A stretch of 60,566 bases of DNA, taken from NCBI GenBank assembly GCA_009746045.1, contig RPFO01000087.1, forward strand, positions 1 through 60,566, read 5' to 3'. The notes under the pieces were generated by a model. The model saw nothing but the letters and a program-made list of their open reading frames with translations. It searched no databases and was not told the origin of the DNA. Shown here one piece after another: positions 34,940 through 46,280 of the stretch. The position numbers and the translations under genes were made by a program. This DNA comes from Mesostigma viride. Its lineage: Eukaryota > Streptophyta > Mesostigmatophyceae > Mesostigmatales > Mesostigmataceae. Position 1 is the stretch's first letter, and every line of letters begins with the position of its first letter.

Positions 34940-35421
34940 AGTTGCAAATAAATGGAATGCGATGCAAATCAGAAAGCATGAAATGAACGTTGTGTTTATT
35001 GTTCTCATACGTTATTGTCGTTGCTGCATAATTCGTCTTCGTTGCGCATATATTCTATTGCGCTTGGCACCTTCATCAGTCTTGCTGAATATCCTACGTG
35101 GACATGCATTCCGTGTAGTTCAGTGCATGCCGCGTGTTAGATACTTCTAGAATCCTCTAGGAGGTACCAAGGCAGATGCGCATACATAATAGGCCGATAG
35201 TCGGCTCAGTCCTATTGACAGTACTACACCGGCCCTTGACCAGCCGGTGACGTGGAGGCCTGGGAGACGCCCACATATTCTACGTGGCGTTATCCCATTG
35301 GCGAGTACTAGTGAAGTACAGCCATTGGCCCAATACTACAATAAAGTATATTGTAGTAATCTGTACAAGATCCTCTATCTCTGAGGACCCATGTGGACCC
35401 TAGATGGGTCTCCAACCAACT
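34940..35421 (-). repeat. copia 3' LTR
   Basis: 482 bp. On the element strand it starts AGTTGGTTGG and ends TTTGCAACT, giving the short terminal inverted repeat AGTTG…CAACT. An AATAAA (complement at 34995–35000) lies ~60 bp from the LTR end and could be the poly(A) signal. Confidence 0.95.
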
Positions 35422-35441
35422 CCAGCCATTCTTTCCCTTGT
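35422..35441 (-). other. copia polypurine tract
   Basis: The element strand reads AAGGGAAAGAATGGCTGGA directly before the 3' LTR. It is a purine-rich stretch in the position where plus-strand synthesis is primed. It has several pyrimidines, so the exact primer is uncertain. Confidence 0.55.
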
Positions 35442-35689
35442 GAAAGTGATAAGGCTTAGATGTATTCATTGATGTTCGGCCGCACCTGGCCAGTTCACTT
35501 TCACATATGTGGGCAATGGGGACTCACTTGGGTCTTATGGAGTTTGCATCTCATCATTGCATGGTTGGTGTAACCTGCTGTAGGGAAAACCCAAATCTGA
35601 AGGAAAACCTCTTCTCCAGAGAGGACAAAACCTCCAGGGGGATAAAAACCTACAGGAGGAGCATTAGGCTCAGGCTCCCAGATTACTCC
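35442..35689 (-). other. copia 3' untranslated spacer
   Basis: About 250 bp between the pol stop and the polypurine tract. No further ORF (for example env-like) is seen. Confidence 0.6.
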
Positions 35690-38600
35690 TCATGACAAGG
35701 GTTTCCCAGCCATCATGGACCGCAGCAACTGGTACCCATTAAGGGCCAGTCGTGGAAGCTTGGTCATAGCATCAGCAGGATTTGAGTGTCCTGGCAGATG
35801 TATGGTTATACAGTGGCTGGACAACTCCTTTGCCACAAGGTAGTCCAAGTCAGTAGTAGTGGCCCTCTCATTCTTGATAAAAGAGACCACGGGCTTATTA
35901 TCACAATAAACCCTGACATCAATCACGGGTTGAGGTCTTATCTGACTCAGACACCATAAGAGTAGCTCTCTTATGTATATGGCATCGCGAATGCACATGG
36001 CGTATGCCCTGCACTCAGCGGTGTCAATGCCAGCAAACCGCCTCCTCTGAAGGTTACTGGACCAGTATACCAACGAGGGCTGTTTGCCTTCATTCCTGAT
36101 GGTGATCAGGCATCCGGCTCTGGCACCAATCTTGTTGGCAGATCTAGACTCTTGGCTAGCATCTGTGTAGGCGTCTATGATGATGCGCCCATGCCAGTCT
36201 ACACCGGACAACACCAAGTCAGGAGATTCATTGAGGCAGCTCTCCAGGCGCCTCCTTCCTTCTCCTACAACAACAGAGTCTGGCATCCTACTCTGTACTG
36301 CCAGGTCAGGGTTAGTTGTGGCAGCCAGCCAACCCAGTTGACCTTTAACCGTAGGGGCATTCTCCTCAGTTACTCTCTTGGGCAACTGAGTTATTACTTT
36401 TTCTTTATACCCCTTCGCCGATTGCAGCTTAAGATGCCATCCTTTGTCATCCTGGAAAAGGGTACAGCCAATGCCACAGTAAGGTACCTGGCTGTTTTTA
36501 CTAAACCATGCTCTGGTACCAATAGGGGACTTGTCATTGAGCCTTTTATAGGTCTCATTCAACCATCCCTTGGGACCAATGCGTTGCATATCATCTCCAT
36601 GTAAGGTAGCCCAGGTGGGTTGTCCTTTGGATTGCCCCACAAAGAGACAATAAGCAAGATGAGATTGTTGCATCTGACATCTCTCCTGGATGGCAGGAGC
36701 AATGGTTTCATACCAGATGACTGGACTGCTGACCAGTCCTTCCCAGCCCACTTTAGGCTGCATGTAGGGATGACCTACTTCAGCTATCCAGCATGCTGGG
36801 GTCTTAACACAACAGGGTCTTTGAGCTTGCCAAGTGGCTCTGGCCACCTGAGGATCACCATGCAAAAAGGCCCTGGTGAAGTCATCAATTTCTGCTCCAT
36901 AATCCAAGCCATAGTCCAAAGCACCAAGGTACAGACTAAGAATAAGCCTGAGAACAGGATGTGACAGGCCAGGAGTGTACAGCTCCTCCTTATCAAAGTC
37001 TGTAGTACCATGGAACTGGGTCACGACTGGACGTGCGTTTGGTATGGGAGGCTCACCAAGCTTGCTCTTCATCTTGCATACAAAACGCAACTGAAGCATT
37101 TGAGCATTGGGTGGAGGTTCTGAAATGCCTTCAAAAACATCCAGCGTTTGCCACTCCTGGAGCGCACGCGCCAATGCTACTCGCCAGGCCTCAAGGCCAG
37201 CGAAAGTGTGACAATCCAGGTCTACATCATCAAAGGACATGGGGCTATGAGCAGCAAATGACCTTTTTGTGAGACCAAGAGAAGTCACACTGAGCTGGGC
37301 GGGTTCTACCAGCTCAGAAGCTGGGGGTATATCCCTTCCCCATTCTGCTCCTTTTATTGAACCGACACAGGCGGTCTTCCAATTTGCCTTCTGGAACATT
37401 TCAAGAGGCAAGAGACATCTGAATGATTCCAGAGGAATTGGGTCACAATGGGTTTTTAGGAGACTCTTTGTGTTATTGGGGCCATCAACAATGGTAACAC
37501 CGGGAGTCACCAAGAATGGCTGGCCAATGAGAGTGGGTCCCTTATAGCCATCAACAACACAAAGTGTCAAAGACTCACCCAAGAATGGGATAGTGATATT
37601 CCCAAGAACTTGATGATCAGTGTTACCCGCAAAGTCTTGGACAATAGTCCATGGACTGGGTTCAAGGGAATACTTATCCAGCAAAGCATTAAAGGGCGAG
37701 GTGACAGAGACCTCTGCTTTGGTATCCACATCAAAGCCATCAAGGTCCATGCCCTTCTCTAGAAGAGAAGTTATTTTGGCAATCTTTAGTGAGGGCTTGA
37801 GCTTCTTTACAATATCCCGAAGCTCTTGAGGATTGCCTCTCTTGCCGAGCTGAGTGTTCAACCTGGACAACCCCTCCTCAGCTTGTCTTCCTTGGGCTGG
37901 AATCCCATCAGTCTCCAAGGGCAATGGCTTATTACCAGGGTAATTGGATCCAAGCTTTGGCTGTTCAGACTGAAATATGTTATCCACCTGCCCAGGGGTC
38001 TCAAGCCCATGTTCCAACGGCCGGAGCTTCCGGTGCTGATCAGACACCCTATTATCCAACAAGTCAGCTTCATCCATATCATCCTGTGATATCCCAGTCA
38101 ATGTCTTAGGCTGAGCTTGCTGAGTAGTAGGCTCCAGTTGATGGGAGGCCGCCCTTTCTGGTAGTTGGAGTCCAGCCTGTTCACTGGCCAAAGGTGGACA
38201 GGAAAGATTGGGAGATCCAAGTGCCTCTTCAGGGGCCATAATTTCCAGGGGATTTTCTTGAACGTTCATTGGATCTCTCTTCAATCTATTCCAAGCCAGA
38301 TGATAAGTGGTCCCATTCCAGACCACATCAGCAGTTTTCATCTCCAGGTCAACTGAGGTTATGGTCCCTGGACCCTGCCAATAACCACGTTTACCAGGAG
38401 CATTTTCTTTGTGGAAGATCACCTGGTCTCCCACCTCAAATTTTAATGATTCTCCTCTCTGTTTATCCTTTTCACAGAGATGAGCATACTGTGCCCACCT
38501 CTGCTTACTCCATGCCTGCATGATGTCATCAGGGTAGAGGCCACCTGCTAGTCCACGAGGTGAGACCAGCCGTGGAACACCACGCACCTTGATAGTATGA

Positions 38601-39619
38601 AAACGGTTGTTCATGGTGTTTTCCACTTTTGCAGCACCCAAACACCTGACAGCAAAAGTTGGTTTAAACATCTCAGGATAGTCCCCGGATATTACCAACT
38701 TCTTAAGCTCCTGTATATATCTGTCAACCTTGCCTTGGGCTTGGTGATCTTCACGACCCACAATCCTTAGGAAAGGCAGATCAGAGTATTTGGTCAGGCA
38801 GTTAAACTGCAAGTCCATCTGCAGCTTATGAATAACTGCAAACTTCTGCAGAATAACAAGAACTGCGGCATGGAGAGTATTCTCATCCCCTGCTGCCATA
38901 GGTTCAATTCCAATGTAGCCTGACCATTCATCCACAGCCACCAAGTAAGGCAATTGCCTGTAATTGGTGAAGTAGAGGATATCAGCTTGTAGATTACCCC
39001 TACCATCTGCAGGATGCTTTGCATGACGTTTGGAAGGCTTGTTAGCACACAATTGGCACACACAATGTTCTCTGACATCTTGATAAGCCTGCCAGAGAGC
39101 CTTGTTATTAATGGCTTGAACAAGCCTAATGGCATTGTTTCCATGGCCACAGGCATCATGCAAACTCTTAGCCAGAGTCCTAAGATTAATACAATCATTA
39201 GGCTCAGGCTCTTCAGGACATGGACGGGCATCCACGTTCCTGGCAGAGCAAGAGTCCAAGTTTTTATTATCAATATAACAAGGATTATTGCTCTGAGGAG
39301 CTTGACTGTTAACAATATCAATGGGTGCTTGGCTACAAACAGGAGCTGCACCACATGTATTGTTCACAGATACGTTGCTCACCTGGGCAACACCATGTGG
39401 CATCTGTCTACAACCAGGAGCAGATCCACATGTATTATTTACAGGAAGAGTTCCCTCTGGGGTACTCTTTTTATTCCAGGCATGGATAGGAATGCCACAA
39501 ACAGGGGCACTTTTACTGCTGCTCACTGGGGCAGCTTTACGGTCAGTAGGGGTTACTGCTGGAGCCCCTACCACCTGGCAGGCCTCATCTGCCATGAGTC
39601 CACTCTCATCAGCATCCAT
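35690..39619 (-). CDS. pol: copia pol polyprotein (IN–PR-like–RT–RNase H)
   Basis: 1309 residues, uninterrupted. A zinc-binding integrase N-terminus lies at ~153–191 (H…H…CVCQLC). The integrase core is ~210–310 with Asp in QADIL and QMDLQ; the usual Glu position reads GKVDR, i.e. Asp. An integrase C-terminal-like segment with YWQGPG is ~395–450. At ~625–715 there is a retropepsin-like stretch (VDTKAEVSV … GNITIPFLGESL … LIGQPFL) in which DTK replaces the catalytic DTG/DSG. RT is ~805–1060 (IDDFTRAFLHGD, HGDD) and RNase H ~1145–1290 (DAYTDAS, TAEC, VYCDNKP). IN before RT identifies the copia superfamily. A protease-like domain between IN and RT is not the canonical order. It is in a different reading frame from gag, 38 bp downstream. 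Confidence 0.9.
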   Translation of the reverse strand: MDADESGLMADEACQVVGAPAVTPTDRKAAPVSSSKSAPVCGIPIHAWNKKSTPEGTLPVNNTCGSAPGCRQMPHGVAQVSNVSVNNTCGAAPVCSQAPIDIVNSQAPQSNNPCYIDNKNLDSCSARNVDARPCPEEPEPNDCINLRTLAKSLHDACGHGNNAIRLVQAINNKALWQAYQDVREHCVCQLCANKPSKRHAKHPADGRGNLQADILYFTNYRQLPYLVAVDEWSGYIGIEPMAAGDENTLHAAVLVILQKFAVIHKLQMDLQFNCLTKYSDLPFLRIVGREDHQAQGKVDRYIQELKKLVISGDYPEMFKPTFAVRCLGAAKVENTMNNRFHTIKVRGVPRLVSPRGLAGGLYPDDIMQAWSKQRWAQYAHLCEKDKQRGESLKFEVGDQVIFHKENAPGKRGYWQGPGTITSVDLEMKTADVVWNGTTYHLAWNRLKRDPMNVQENPLEIMAPEEALGSPNLSCPPLASEQAGLQLPERAASHQLEPTTQQAQPKTLTGISQDDMDEADLLDNRVSDQHRKLRPLEHGLETPGQVDNIFQSEQPKLGSNYPGNKPLPLETDGIPAQGRQAEEGLSRLNTQLGKRGNPQELRDIVKKLKPSLKIAKITSLLEKGMDLDGFDVDTKAEVSVTSPFNALLDKYSLEPSPWTIVQDFAGNTDHQVLGNITIPFLGESLTLCVVDGYKGPTLIGQPFLVTPGVTIVDGPNNTKSLLKTHCDPIPLESFRCLLPLEMFQKANWKTACVGSIKGAEWGRDIPPASELVEPAQLSVTSLGLTKRSFAAHSPMSFDDVDLDCHTFAGLEAWRVALARALQEWQTLDVFEGISEPPPNAQMLQLRFVCKMKSKLGEPPIPNARPVVTQFHGTTDFDKEELYTPGLSHPVLRLILSLYLGALDYGLDYGAEIDDFTRAFLHGDPQVARATWQAQRPCCVKTPACWIAEVGHPYMQPKVGWEGLVSSPVIWYETIAPAIQERCQMQQSHLAYCLFVGQSKGQPTWATLHGDDMQRIGPKGWLNETYKRLNDKSPIGTRAWFSKNSQVPYCGIGCTLFQDDKGWHLKLQSAKGYKEKVITQLPKRVTEENAPTVKGQLGWLAATTNPDLAVQSRMPDSVVVGEGRRRLESCLNESPDLVLSGVDWHGRIIIDAYTDASQESRSANKIGARAGCLITIRNEGKQPSLVYWSSNLQRRRFAGIDTAECRAYAMCIRDAIYIRELLLWCLSQIRPQPVIDVRVYCDNKPVVSFIKNERATTTDLDYLVAKELSSHCITIHLPGHSNPADAMTKLPRLALNGYQLLRSMMAGKPLS

Positions 39620-39657
39620 AAGGACGCTGTAGGGGTTATATAAACAGAGAGGATCAT

Positions 39658-40899
39658 CTAGTTTTTCTGCTGCTGCTTCCTCTTGCGGCCACGAGAGGTA
39701 TTGCCACCCCGCGGCTGAGAAGCATCACCACCACGCGGCTGGGAAGCGTCACCACCACGCGGCTGAGAAGCGTCGCCACCACGAAGGGCACCGCTCTTGA
39801 CGGCTTGGGAGATCTGCTGCAGCAGCTTGAGGACCTCCATCTGGGTATCCTTGGGTCCAGCGCCCGCCTTGCTCCTGCAGGCAGACGCATCATGTCCAGA
39901 ATTGCCACAAGACTTGCACTTGCGAAAGTAGCAATCCTTAGCCAGATGGTTAGTCCTATTACAGAAAGTGCAGGGAGGGAAGGACTCAGAATTAGCGACA
40001 ACCTTACCCTTACATGCGCGGCGTGTGTGCCCGGGCTGCCCGCAGTTGTAGCAGAAGATTTCCCGTTGCTGCTCCATCACCATGGCGACACGAGGCACCT
40101 CCGCGGCACCTCCTTCTCTGGAAACACGGGTTTGATTCGTCAGGAGCTCCTTGAGGTGAGCTCTGCATCGGTGAGTGTCGCACAGGTAACCGCGGCAGTT
40201 GGCGACCAAATTCCGCTTCTCGGATTCGGACAGAGCACAGTTTTGGATCCATCGGAGATTCACCGCCTCGTCAGGCCACCGGAGCCCCTGCTTCTCCAGC
40301 ATGTCGTAGTAAGAGTTGAGGTGCTCGATGATGGTCTGCCCGGGCTTCGGCTTTGCATCTACAAATTCCTCGATCTCGTCGCAGGTTTTGGCAGTGATAG
40401 AACGAAGAAAAGTCTCCCTCGCTCGGCGCAGAAACTCGAACGGCGACCACCGCAGACGCTGTGCTCTATCCAGCAGCGAAATCCACTCTGGGTGGTTTTT
40501 CTCGCGGTCTCCCAGCGGGGTTCCACGAAGAAACTCCAGCCAGTCCGGAATGATGTCTCGGTTGCCCGCGAGCCTGCGGAAAAACGGCCCAAGAGAGCTT
40601 ACAAAGCGATCCCGGTCTGCTTGAATAGCACCAGGCACCAGCGGGGCTGGAACCCATTTCTTGATTGCCGACAGCAGCTTCGCCTCTTGAAGCAAGGTCT
40701 CCCGCCGAAGCACCTTATCACGCGCACGCTGGTTGTCACTACTAGTACTTCCCTGCCCGCAGCCCTCCTCCCGGGGCTGGTCGGACATATTCTTATTGTC
40801 ATCCCTGTGCTCGCCTGGGCCAGGGTCGACAGAAAATTGAGCCGGTCCGTGCTCACCAGGGCCAGACCTCTGCTCTGAAAGATTGTCGTCCGAAGACAT
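39658..40899 (-). CDS. gag: copia gag with zinc knuckles
   Basis: 413 residues from the ATG at 40899 (MSSDDNLSEQRSGPGE). The capsid-like middle includes a region typical of copia gag around WISLLDRAQRLRWSPFEFLR. Near residues 285–345 there are three cysteine clusters: CYNCGQPGHTRRAC (classic CX2CX4HX4C), CTFCNRTNHLAKDC and CKSCGNSGHDASAC. The C-terminus has four near-identical RGGDASQP repeats and a basic end (RGRKRKQQQK). It forms the particle and binds RNA. The ATG lies only 13 bp from the 5' LTR. No DTG/DSG protease motif is present here. Confidence 0.9.
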   Translation of the reverse strand: MSSDDNLSEQRSGPGEHGPAQFSVDPGPGEHRDDNKNMSDQPREEGCGQGSTSSDNQRARDKVLRRETLLQEAKLLSAIKKWVPAPLVPGAIQADRDRFVSSLGPFFRRLAGNRDIIPDWLEFLRGTPLGDREKNHPEWISLLDRAQRLRWSPFEFLRRARETFLRSITAKTCDEIEEFVDAKPKPGQTIIEHLNSYYDMLEKQGLRWPDEAVNLRWIQNCALSESEKRNLVANCRGYLCDTHRCRAHLKELLTNQTRVSREGGAAEVPRVAMVMEQQREIFCYNCGQPGHTRRACKGKVVANSESFPPCTFCNRTNHLAKDCYFRKCKSCGNSGHDASACRSKAGAGPKDTQMEVLKLLQQISQAVKSGALRGGDASQPRGGDASQPRGGDASQPRGGNTSRGRKRKQQQKN

Positions 40900-40912
40900 T
40901 GCAATGAATACA

Positions 40913-41394
40913 AGTTGCAAATAAATGGAATGCGATGTAAATCAGAAAGCATGAAATGAACGTTGTGTTTATTGTTCTCATACGTTATTGTCGTTGCTGC
41001 ATAATTCGTCTTCGTTGCGCATATATTCTATTGCGCTTGGCACCTTCATCAGTCTTGCTGAATATCCTACGTGGACATGCATTCCGTGTAGTTCAGTGCA
41101 TGCCGCGTGTTAGATACTTCTAGAATCCTCTAGGAGGTACCAAGGCAGATGCGCATACATAATAGGCCGATAGTCGGCTCAGTCCTATTGACAGTACTAC
41201 ACCGGCCCTTGACCAGCCGGTGACGTGGAGGCCTGGGAGACGCCCACATATTCTACGTGGCGTTATCCCATTGGCGAGTACTAGTGAAGTACAGCCATTG
41301 GCCCAATACTACAATAAAGTATATTGTAGTAATCTGTACAAGATCCTCTATCTCTGAGGACCCATGTGGACCCTAGATGGGTCTCCAACCAACT
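40913..41394 (-). repeat. copia 5' LTR
   Basis: 482 bp, matching the other LTR except for one C/T difference that I can see (GATGTAAAT here, GATGCAAAT there). It should contain the promoter; ACAATATACTTTATTG on the element strand is a possible TATA region. Confidence 0.95.
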
Positions 41395-44300
41395 GTAAAT
41401 GATGAGGATTCAGGCTCCCATGGTGTCATCATGGCCCGTGTACGTACATGGATGGCATGTATGTAATTAATGATGAGGATTCAGGCTCCCATGGTGTCAT
41501 CATGTCATGTCTACGTACATGAATGGCATTTATGTAATTAATGATGAGGATTCAGGCTCCCATGGTGTCATCATGCCCGTGTACGTACATGGATGGCATT
41601 TTGTATATAATAATGAGGATTCAGGCTCCCATGGTGTCATCATGGCCCGTCTACGTACATGGATGGCATTTATGTAATTAATGATGAGGATTCAGGCTCC
41701 CATGGGGTCATCATGGCTTGTCTACGTACATGGTTGGCATTTATGTAATTAATTAGGAGGATTCAGGCTCCCATGGTGTCTCCATGGCTGGCCTACGTAC
41801 ATGGATGTCAAGGAATAGTAAATGATGAGATTCAGGCTCCCATGGTGTCATCATGGCCCGTCTACGTACATGAATGGCATTTATGTAATTAATGATGAGG
41901 ATTCAGGCTCCCATGGTGTCATCATGGCCCGTCTACGTACATGGATGTCAAAGAAAAAAAAATGATGAGGATTCAGGCTCCCATGGTGTCATCATGGCCC
42001 GTGTACGTACATCGATGGCATGTATGTAATTAATGATGAGGATTCAGGCTCCCATGGTGTCATCATGGCCCGTCTACGTACATGGATGGCATTTATGTAA
42101 TTAATGATGAGGATTCAGGCTCCCATGGTGTCATCATGGCTTGTCTACGTACATGGTTAACATTTCTGTAATTAATGAGGAGGATTCAGGCTCCCATGGT
42201 GTCTCCATGGCTGGCCTACGTACATGGATGTCAAGGAATAGTAAATGATGAGGATTCAGGCTCCCATGGTGTCATCATGGCCTGTCTACGTACAAGGATG
42301 GCATGTATGTAATTAATGATGAGGATTCAGGCCCATGGTGTCATCATGGCTTGTCTACGTACATGGTTGGCATTTATGTAATTAATGAGGAGGATTCAGG
42401 CTCCCATGGTGTCATCATGGCTTGTCTACGTACATGGTTGGCATTTATGTAATTAATGATGAGGATTCAGGCTCCCATGGTGTCTCCATGGCTGGCCTAC
42501 GTACATGAATGGCATTTATGTAATTAATGATGAGGATTCAGGCTCCCATGGTGTCATCATGGCCCGTCTACGTACATGGATGGCATTTATGTAATAAATG
42601 ATGAGGATTCAGGCTCCCATGGTGTCATCATGGCTTGTCTACCTACATGGTTGGCATTTATGTAATTAATGAGGAGGATTCAGGCTCCCATGGTGTCTCC
42701 ATGGCTGGCCTACGTACATGGATGTCAAGGAATAGTAAATGATGAGGATTCAGGCTCCCATGGTGTCATCATGGCCCGTCTACGTACATGGATGGCATTT
42801 ATGTAATTATTGATGAGGATTCAGGCTCCCATGGTGTCATCATGGCCCGTGTACGTACATGGATGGCATTTATGTAATTAATGATGAGGATTCAGGCTCC
42901 CATGGTGTCATCATGGCCCGTGTACGTACATGAATGGCATTCATGTATATAATGATGAGGATTCAGGCTCCCATGGTGTCATCATGGCCCGTCTACGTAC
43001 ATGGATGTCAAAGAAAAAAAATTGATGAGGATTCAGGCTCCCATGGTGTCATCATGGCTGGCCTACGTACATGGATGTCTCATAAAAAAAATGATGAGGA
43101 TTCAGGCTCCCATGGTGTCATCATGGCTTGTCTACGTACATGGTTGGCATTTATGTAACCTGAATCCTCTCATAAAAAAAATGAAGAGGATTCAGGCTCC
43201 ATTGGTGTCATCATGGCTGGCCTACGTACATGGATGTCAAGGAATAGTAAATGATGAGGATTCAGGCTCCCATGGTGTCATCATGGCTTGTCTACGTACA
43301 TGGATGGCATGTATGTAATTAATGATGAGGATTCAGGCTCCATTGGTGTCATCATGGCTGGCCTACGTATGTACATGGATGTCAAAGAAAAAAAAATGAT
43401 GAGGATTCAGGCTCCCATGGTGTCATCATTGCCCGTGTATGTACATGGTTGGCATTTATGTATGTAATGATGAGGATTCAGGCTCCATTGGTGTCATCAT
43501 GGCCCGTCTACGTACATGGATGGCATGTACATGTAATTAATGATGAGGATTCAGGCTCCATTGGTGTCATCATGGCTGGCCTACGTATGTACATTGATGT
43601 CAAAGAAAAAAAATGATGAGGATTCAGGCTCCCATGGTGTCATCATGGCCCGTCTACGTACATGGTTGGCATTTATGTAATTATTGATGAGGATTCAGGC
43701 TCCCATGGAGCATGTATGTGCCGTGTACGTACATGGATGGCATTTATGTAATTAATGATGAGGATTCAGGCTCCCATGGTGTCATCATGGCTGGCCTACG
43801 TATGTACATGGATGTCAAAGAAAAAAAAATGATGAGGATTCAGGCTCCCATGGTGTCATCATGGCTTGTCTACCTACATGGTTGGCATTTATGTAACCTG
43901 AATCCTCTCATAAAAAAAATGAAGAGGATTCAGGCTCCATTGGTGTCATCATGGCCCGTCTACGTACATGGATGTCAAGGAATAGTAAATGATGAGGATT
44001 CAGGCTCCCATGGTGTCATCATGGCTTGTCTCATGTACATGGATGGCATGTATGTAATTAATGATGAGGATTCAGGCTCCATTGGTGTCATCATGGCTGG
44101 CCTACGTATGTACATGGATGTCAAAGAAAAAAAAAATGATGAGGATTCAGGCTCCCATGGTGTCATCATTGCCCATGTATGTACATGGTTGGCATTTATG
44201 TAATTAATGATGAGGATTCAGGCTCCATTGGTGTCATCATTGCCCGTGTATGTACATGGTTGGCATTTATGTATGTAATTAATGATGAGGATTCAGGCTC

Positions 44301-46280
44301 CATTGGTGTCATCATGGCTGGCCTACGTATGTACATGGATGTCAAAGAAAAAAAATGATGAGGATTCAGGCTCCCATGGTGTCATCATGGCCCGTCTACG
44401 TACATGGATGTCAAGGAATAGTAAATGATGAGGATTCAGGCTCCCATGGTGTCAGATGTCATGGCCTGTCTACGTACATGGATGGCATGTATGTAATTAA
44501 TGATGAGGATTCAGGCTCCATTGGTGTCATCATGGCTGGCCTACGTATGTACATGGATGTCAAAGAAAAAAAAATGATGAGGATTCAGGCTCCCATGGTG
44601 TCATCATGGCCCGTCTACGTACATGGATGTCAAGGAATAGTAAATGATGAGGATTCAGGCTCCCATGGTGTCATCATGGCCTGTCTACGTACATGGATGG
44701 CATGTATGTATTTAATGATGAGGATTCAGGCTCCCATGGTGTCATCATGGCTGGCCTACGTACATGGATGTCTCAGAAAAAAAATGATGAGGATTCAGGC
44801 TCCCATGGTGTCATCATGGCTGGCCTACGTACATGGATGTCAAAGAAAAAAAATGATGAGGATTCAGGCTCCCGTGGTGTCATTATGGCCCGTCTACGTG
44901 TTGTTGGCATGTATGAAATTAATGATGAGGATTCAGGCTCCCATAGTGTCATCATGGCTGGCCTACGTACATGGTTGGCATTTATGTAATTAATGATGAG
45001 GATTCAGGCTCCCATGGTGTCATCATTGCCCGTGTATGTACATGGTTGGCATTTATGTAATTAATGATGAGGATTCAGGCTCCATTGGTGTCATCATGGC
45101 CCGTCTACGTACATGGACCGTGGCATTTATGTATTTAATGATGAGGATTCAGGCTCCCATGGGGTCATTGATGATCATGGCATTTATGTATGTAATTAAT
45201 GATGAGGATTCAGGCTCCATTGGTGTCATCATGGCTGGCCTACGTATGTACATGGATGTCAAAGAAAAAAAAATGATGAGGATTCAGGCTCCCATGGTGT
45301 CATCATGGCCCGTCTACGTACATGGATGTCAAGGAATAGTAAATGATGAGGATTCAGGCTCCCATGGTGTCAGATGTCATGGCCTGTCTACGTACATGGA
45401 TGGCATGTATGTAATTAATGATGAGGATTCAGGCTCCATTGGTGTCATCATGGCTGGCCTACGTATGTACATGGATGTCAAAGAAAAAAAAATGATGAGG
45501 ATTCAGGCTCCCATGGTGTCATCATGGCCCGTCTACGTACATGGATGTCAAGGAATAGTAAATGATGAGGATTCAGGCTCCCATGGTGTCATCATGGCCT
45601 GTCTACGTACATGGATGGCATGTATGTATTTAATGATGAGGATTCAGGCTCCCATGGTGTCATCATGGCTGGCCTACGTACATGGATGTCTCAGAAAAAA
45701 ATGATGAGGATTCAGGCTCCCATGGTGTCATCATGGCTGGCCTACGTACATGGATGTCAAAGAAAAAAAAATGATCAGGATTCAGGCTCCCGTGGTGTCA
45801 TTATGGCCCGTCTACGTGTTGTTGGCATGTATGAAATTAATGATGAGGATTCAGGCTCCCACAGTGTCATCATGGCTGGCCTACGTACATGGTTGGCATT
45901 TATGTAATTAATGATGAGGATTCAGGCTCCCATGGTGTCATCATTGCCCGTGTATGTACATGGTTGGCATTTATGTAATTAATGATGAGGATTCAGGCTC
46001 CATTGGTGTCATCATGGCCCGTCTACGTACATGGACCGTGGCATTTATGTATTTAATGATGAGGATTCAGGCTCCCATGGGGTCATTGATGATCATGGCA
46101 TTTATGTATGTAATTAATGATGAGGATTCAGGCTCCATTGGTGTCATCATGGCTGGCCTACGTATGTACATGGATGTCAAAGAAAAAAAAATGATGAGGA
46201 TTCAGGCTCCCATGGTGTCATCATGGCCCGTCTACGTACATGGATGTCAAGGAATAGTAAATGATGAGGATTCAGGCTCC
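41395..46280 (+). repeat. ~70-bp satellite, right block part 2 (plus orientation)
   Basis: It continues the array interrupted by copia. It has more units with TTGGTGTCATC or CTACGTATGTACATGG variants than part 1. Two blocks beginning near 45036 and 45954 are near-identical at ~918-bp offset. Ends at GGATTCAGGCTCC, directly joined to the right arm. Confidence 0.95.

Larger units (their letters stand above)
34940..41394 (-). mobile_element. Ty1/copia LTR retrotransposon, complete
   Basis: Two 482-bp LTRs flank gag and pol, read on the minus strand. The target duplication GTAAA is at 34935–34939 and 41395–41399, inside the satellite motif GGAATAGTAAATGATGAGG. I found a single difference between the LTRs by eye, and both ORFs are open, so insertion is recent and the copy may be competent. 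Domain order is unusual (see the pol entry and findings). Confidence 0.95.

Noticed and set aside
39805-40878. 357-codon plus-strand ORF
   Set aside because: Antisense shadow of copia gag, which has zinc knuckles on the minus strand.
23346-46280. CRISPR-like array (constant core with variable spacers)
   Set aside because: The variable ends fall into about five recurring types and the DNA is eukaryotic. It is a satellite with higher-order repeats.
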